DNA from: Actinomycetota bacterium
GTDB lineage: Bacteria; Actinomycetota; AC-67
Length of the DNA: 24,032 nucleotides
Direction of reading: 5' to 3'
NCBI GenBank assembly: GCA_005883175.1
Contig: VAYV01000023.1
Span: 1-24,032, forward strand
Shown here: in pieces, positions 22,373 to 24,032 of the stretch
Layout of the letters: the number at the start of each line of letters is the position of its first letter
Numbering within the stretch: position 1 is the first letter of the stretch
Notes under the pieces: generated by a model
What the model saw: only the letters and a program-made list of their open reading frames with translations
Told to the model about the DNA's origin: nothing
Database searches by the model: none
Translations under genes and position numbers: made by a program

Positions 22373-22621
22373 CTACTCGTCGCGGATCTGCTCGGCCCGC
22401 TCCTTCAGCTTCTTGAAATCCTTGCGCGGCCGGTCGTCGGACACCAGCGAGTCGGTCTTCGAGAACCCCCAGCCCTCCAGCGACACATGAACCCGGCCGG
22501 ACCACGCCCGCTTCAGCGATCCGCCGCAGACCTCACAGGTGGTCGGCGGCGGGTCCGAGAAGCGGAGGATGTGCTCCTCGCGCGCGCCGCACGTTGTGCA
22601 CTTGTACTCATAGACGGGCAT
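22373..22621 (-). CDS. FmdB-family putative regulatory zinc-ribbon protein
   Basis: The 82-residue protein starts MPVYEYKCTTCG and has two CxxC pairs (Cys8/Cys11 and Cys29/Cys32), as in the FmdB/CxxC zinc-ribbon family. A charged C-terminal half follows (GWGFSKTDSLVSDDR, then KDFKKLKERAEQIRDE). FmdB proteins are named for a supposed regulator of formamidase, but the function is not well defined. The ATG at 22621 gives the standard MPxYEYxC start; the upstream extension has no similarity. A hairpin lies in its leader. It is convergent with the zinc-ribbon membrane protein. Confidence 0.87.
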   Translation of the reverse strand: MPVYEYKCTTCGAREEHILRFSDPPPTTCEVCGGSLKRAWSGRVHVSLEGWGFSKTDSLVSDDRPRKDFKKLKERAEQIRDE

Positions 22622-22635
22622 CGTCCACACCTCTG

Positions 22636-22650
22636 TCCCCAGGCTGGGGA
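22636..22650. repeat. Inverted repeat between FmdB-like gene and crgA
   Basis: TCCCCA and TGGGGA with a GGC loop are a perfect six-base-pair hairpin in the 60-base gap downstream of crgA. It could be a terminator for crgA on the minus strand, but no T-run follows, or a structure in the FmdB-gene leader. Confidence 0.4.
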
Positions 22651-22681
22651 TGAATGACACGACTGTAATTACTCGCCGGTA

Positions 22682-22912
22682 CTACCGCCAGAAGATGCCG
22701 GTGAAGAACCCGCCGGCGATGAGGGCGAACCCACTGAGCAAGCCCCACAATGGCGAGCCGCCCGGCAGGATCGAGAGGTAGTAGAGCACCAGGTCGAGCA
22801 CGCCGAGCCCGAGCATGCTCAGCATCAGGATGGGCAGCCATTTCGGCGACGGTTTCGGCTTCGGTTTCGGCGGCGGGGTGTACCGCCGCCTCTTGGATTT
22901 GGAGACCGGCAT
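22682..22912 (-). CDS. crgA: Cell division protein CrgA
   Basis: CrgA is a small actinobacterial membrane protein that coordinates septation, interacting with FtsZ and penicillin-binding proteins in mycobacteria and Streptomyces. The 76-residue product has a basic, proline/lysine-repeat N-terminus (SKSKRRRYTPPPKPKPKPSP), a membrane segment at about 29-49, a short LPGGSPLWG loop and a second segment ending in GGFFTGIFWR, close to the family's conserved RW-type end. Size and topology fit well. The ATG at 22912 is the natural start; the frame is open upstream but reads through the DUF881 gene on the other strand. Its position next to DUF881 repeats the mycobacterial crgA-Rv0012 order. Confidence 0.9.
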   Translation of the reverse strand: MPVSKSKRRRYTPPPKPKPKPSPKWLPILMLSMLGLGVLDLVLYYLSILPGGSPLWGLLSGFALIAGGFFTGIFWR

Positions 22913-22919
22913 GCGGGCT

Positions 22920-22925
22920 ATAGTA
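22920..22925 (-). promoter_or_regulatory. Putative -10 element for crgA
   Basis: On the minus strand TACTAT lies seven bases before the crgA ATG, so transcription would start at or next to the ATG and the message may be leaderless. No ribosome-binding site precedes this ATG. No good -35 is seen. Confidence 0.35.
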
Positions 22926-22952
22926 TCGGCCGTCCCCGGCGCCTGATAGAAG

Positions 22953-23579
22953 TTGAAGATACGCATAGGCTCGCTCGCGCGATTCGGCCCGCATCTCGCG
23001 GTTGCCGCCGAGGACGACCGGACGCGCGCGCTGCGCAAAGAGCTCGACCGGCTCCAGACCGAGCTGGCGAAGCTGCAGAAATCCGCCGCTTCCGCGGGGC
23101 TCGCGCAGGTGCAGAGCCAGATCGATCGCCTCGGCATGTACGCCGGGCTCGCGGACGTGACGGGGCCTGGTGTCGTCGTCGAGATGCGTGATTCGCTGCT
23201 TCGCCGCTCGCCGACGGGGGACCCGAACGACCTCGTCATCCACCAGCAGGACATCCAGGCAGTGGTCAACGCCCTGTGGGCCGGGGGAGCGGAGGCCATG
23301 TCGATCAACGGCGAGCGCCTGACGTCCGACAGCGCGGTGCGGTGCGTCGGGAACACGCTGCTGTTGCACGGGTCGGTCTACGCACCGCCCTATCGCATCT
23401 CGGCGATCGGCGACTCGGGTGCGCTGTCCGCCGTCCTCGCATCCGATCCGCTCGTCGAGCGGTTCCGGGTCTTCGTCGAGGACGTCCACCTGGGGTTCAC
23501 GATCCGCCGGGCCGGCTCGCTGACCGTGCCGGCGTTCCAAGGCGTGGTCACGGCGACGAGCGCGCGCGCAACCACGTAG
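22953..23579 (+). CDS. DUF881 family protein, N-terminal membrane segment apparently missing
   Basis: The 208-residue product has a coiled coil at about 22-60 (TRALRKELDRLQTELAKLQK) and then the DUF881 domain: LADVTGPGVVVEMRDS, VIHQQDIQAVVNALWAGGAEAMSINGERL split by short turns, NTLLLHGSVYAPPYRISAIG, and a closing RRAGSLTVPAF. These are hallmarks of the family, which is usually anchored by one N-terminal membrane helix; the function is unknown. Here the only start is a TTG 22953, just after an in-frame stop, and no hydrophobic helix follows: KIRIGSLARFGPHLAVAAEDD leads straight to the coiled coil. A helix between about residues 7 and 10 may have been lost. The gene is divergent from crgA, as in other actinobacteria. 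Confidence 0.82.
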   Translation: MKIRIGSLARFGPHLAVAAEDDRTRALRKELDRLQTELAKLQKSAASAGLAQVQSQIDRLGMYAGLADVTGPGVVVEMRDSLLRRSPTGDPNDLVIHQQDIQAVVNALWAGGAEAMSINGERLTSDSAVRCVGNTLLLHGSVYAPPYRISAIGDSGALSAVLASDPLVERFRVFVEDVHLGFTIRRAGSLTVPAFQGVVTATSARATT

Positions 23580-23620
23580 GGTTTGCCTGGTTTGGCCGGC
23601 TGAGCGGCGCTGCGCGACAA

Positions 23621-23646
23621 TTCCTCTTCCGAACCAGACAGAGGAA
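23621..23646. repeat. Inverted repeat between DUF881 gene and fadD-like gene
   Basis: TTCCTCT (23621-23627) and AGAGGAA (23640-23646) are perfect arms with a 12-base loop, 21 bases before the GTG of the acyl-CoA synthetase. It could be an operator or a weak terminator for the DUF881 gene; neither can be decided. Confidence 0.35.
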
Positions 23647-23666
23647 CCCTAGCGACGGAGAGTACG

Positions 23667-24032
23667 GTGGCTGCAGAGCGCAAGACGAGCAGAGCGAAGA
23701 AATCGGCGGCGGGCTCAGGCCCGAAGGCGAAGACCGCGCGCGCGAAGAAAGCTCCGGCGCGCGCAACGACTCGGCGCAGGAGCACGCGACCGCCGAAGGG
23801 GGCGTTGTCGATGGATCGCATCTGGGTGAAGAGCTATCCGCCCGGTGTCTCGGACACGATCGAGCTGCCCGAAGAGCCGGTGACCGCGCTGCTCGACGAA
23901 GCGGTGCGTCAGTTCCCCAACAACATCGCGACGGACTTCGAAGGGCAAACGCTTACCTACGCACAACTGGGTCAAGCAGTCGATAAGTTCGCGAGCGTCC
24001 TTCGCGATCTCGGCGTCGGAAAGGGCACGCGC
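23667..24032 (+). CDS. Long-chain acyl-CoA synthetase (AMP-forming), N-terminal part with basic extension
   Basis: The gene runs off the right edge; 122 residues are visible. From residue 49 the sequence is typical for FadD-like ligases: DRIWVKSYPPGVSDTIELPE, then ALLDEAVRQFPNNIAT, LTYAQLGQAVDKFASVLRDL and GVGKGTR. Such enzymes activate fatty acids to acyl-CoA through an acyl-AMP. The AMP-binding core motifs lie outside the window. Before that, a 48-residue extension is rich in Lys, Arg, Ala, Ser and Thr (AKTARAKKAPARATTRRR), like histone-H1-type tails. The GTG at 23667 has GGAG upstream. The ATG at 23811 would remove the extension and give a conventional start, so the true start is open. Confidence 0.82.
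   Translation, partial: MAAERKTSRAKKSAAGSGPKAKTARAKKAPARATTRRRSTRPPKGALSMDRIWVKSYPPGVSDTIELPEEPVTALLDEAVRQFPNNIATDFEGQTLTYAQLGQAVDKFASVLRDLGVGKGTR

Noticed and set aside
12175..22681. A genomic island, prophage or insertion sequence in the accessory block
   Set aside because: I found no integrase, transposase, phage gene, attachment repeat or terminal inverted repeats.

Overview
The window is the chromosomal replication-origin region of a high-GC actinobacterium, followed by about 12 kb of metabolic and stress genes. The lineage call rests on gene content and order. On one side of the origin lie rpmH-rnpA-yidD-yidC-jag on the minus strand. On the other lie dnaA-dnaN-recF-dciA(DUF721)-gyrB-gyrA-DUF3566-tRNA-Ile(GAT)-tRNA-Ala(TGC) on the plus strand, with a DLW-39-type small protein between the two tRNAs. 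A crgA-DUF881 pair lies further on. This is the layout of the Mycobacterium/Streptomyces origin. The genus cannot be named from the sequence; divergence in YidC, GyrA and DnaN suggests an uncultured or deep-branching actinobacterium.

Layout: 1-2266 (minus) holds jag (partial), yidC, yidD, rnpA and rpmH, with overlapping or tightly spaced genes. 2267-2627 is the probable oriC and dnaA control region, with a cluster of DnaA-box-like sites. 2628-11681 (plus) holds the replication and topology genes and a DUF3566 membrane protein. 11725-12174 holds the two tRNAs and the DLW-39-type gene. 12246-24032 is mixed: a small CEC-motif protein; an RsbW-like histidine-kinase-fold ATPase; a GMC oxidoreductase translationally coupled to an aldehyde dehydrogenase; a minus-strand run of a ferritin-like/VIT1 metal transporter, a Bcp peroxiredoxin and two tandem secreted esterases; a glycosyltransferase; a thiolase; two zinc-ribbon proteins; crgA; DUF881; and the start of an acyl-CoA synthetase (fadD-like).

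How the genes may work together: the first half covers initiation (DnaA), processivity (DnaN), gap repair (RecF), helicase loading (DciA), supercoiling (GyrAB) and membrane-protein insertion (YidC/YidD/Jag). In the second half, GMC oxidoreductase, aldehyde dehydrogenase, acyl-CoA synthetase and thiolase could form an alcohol to aldehyde to acid to acyl-CoA to beta-oxidation route. That is inference from gene content only.

The most striking observation is a repeated pattern of missing internal sequence. dnaN, the aldehyde dehydrogenase, the thiolase and possibly the DUF881 gene each lack a short, normally conserved segment (about 15 to 35 residues), while the flanking sequence is well preserved. 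Two of these breaks also change the reading frame. An assembly or sequence artefact is the simplest explanation, since dnaN is essential. A second notable point is that GyrA has Ser-Pro-Asp where nearly all bacteria have Gly-Asp-Ser/Ala/Thr in the quinolone-resistance-determining region. I did not find a convincing wholly new multi-gene system, CRISPR array, prophage or insertion sequence.
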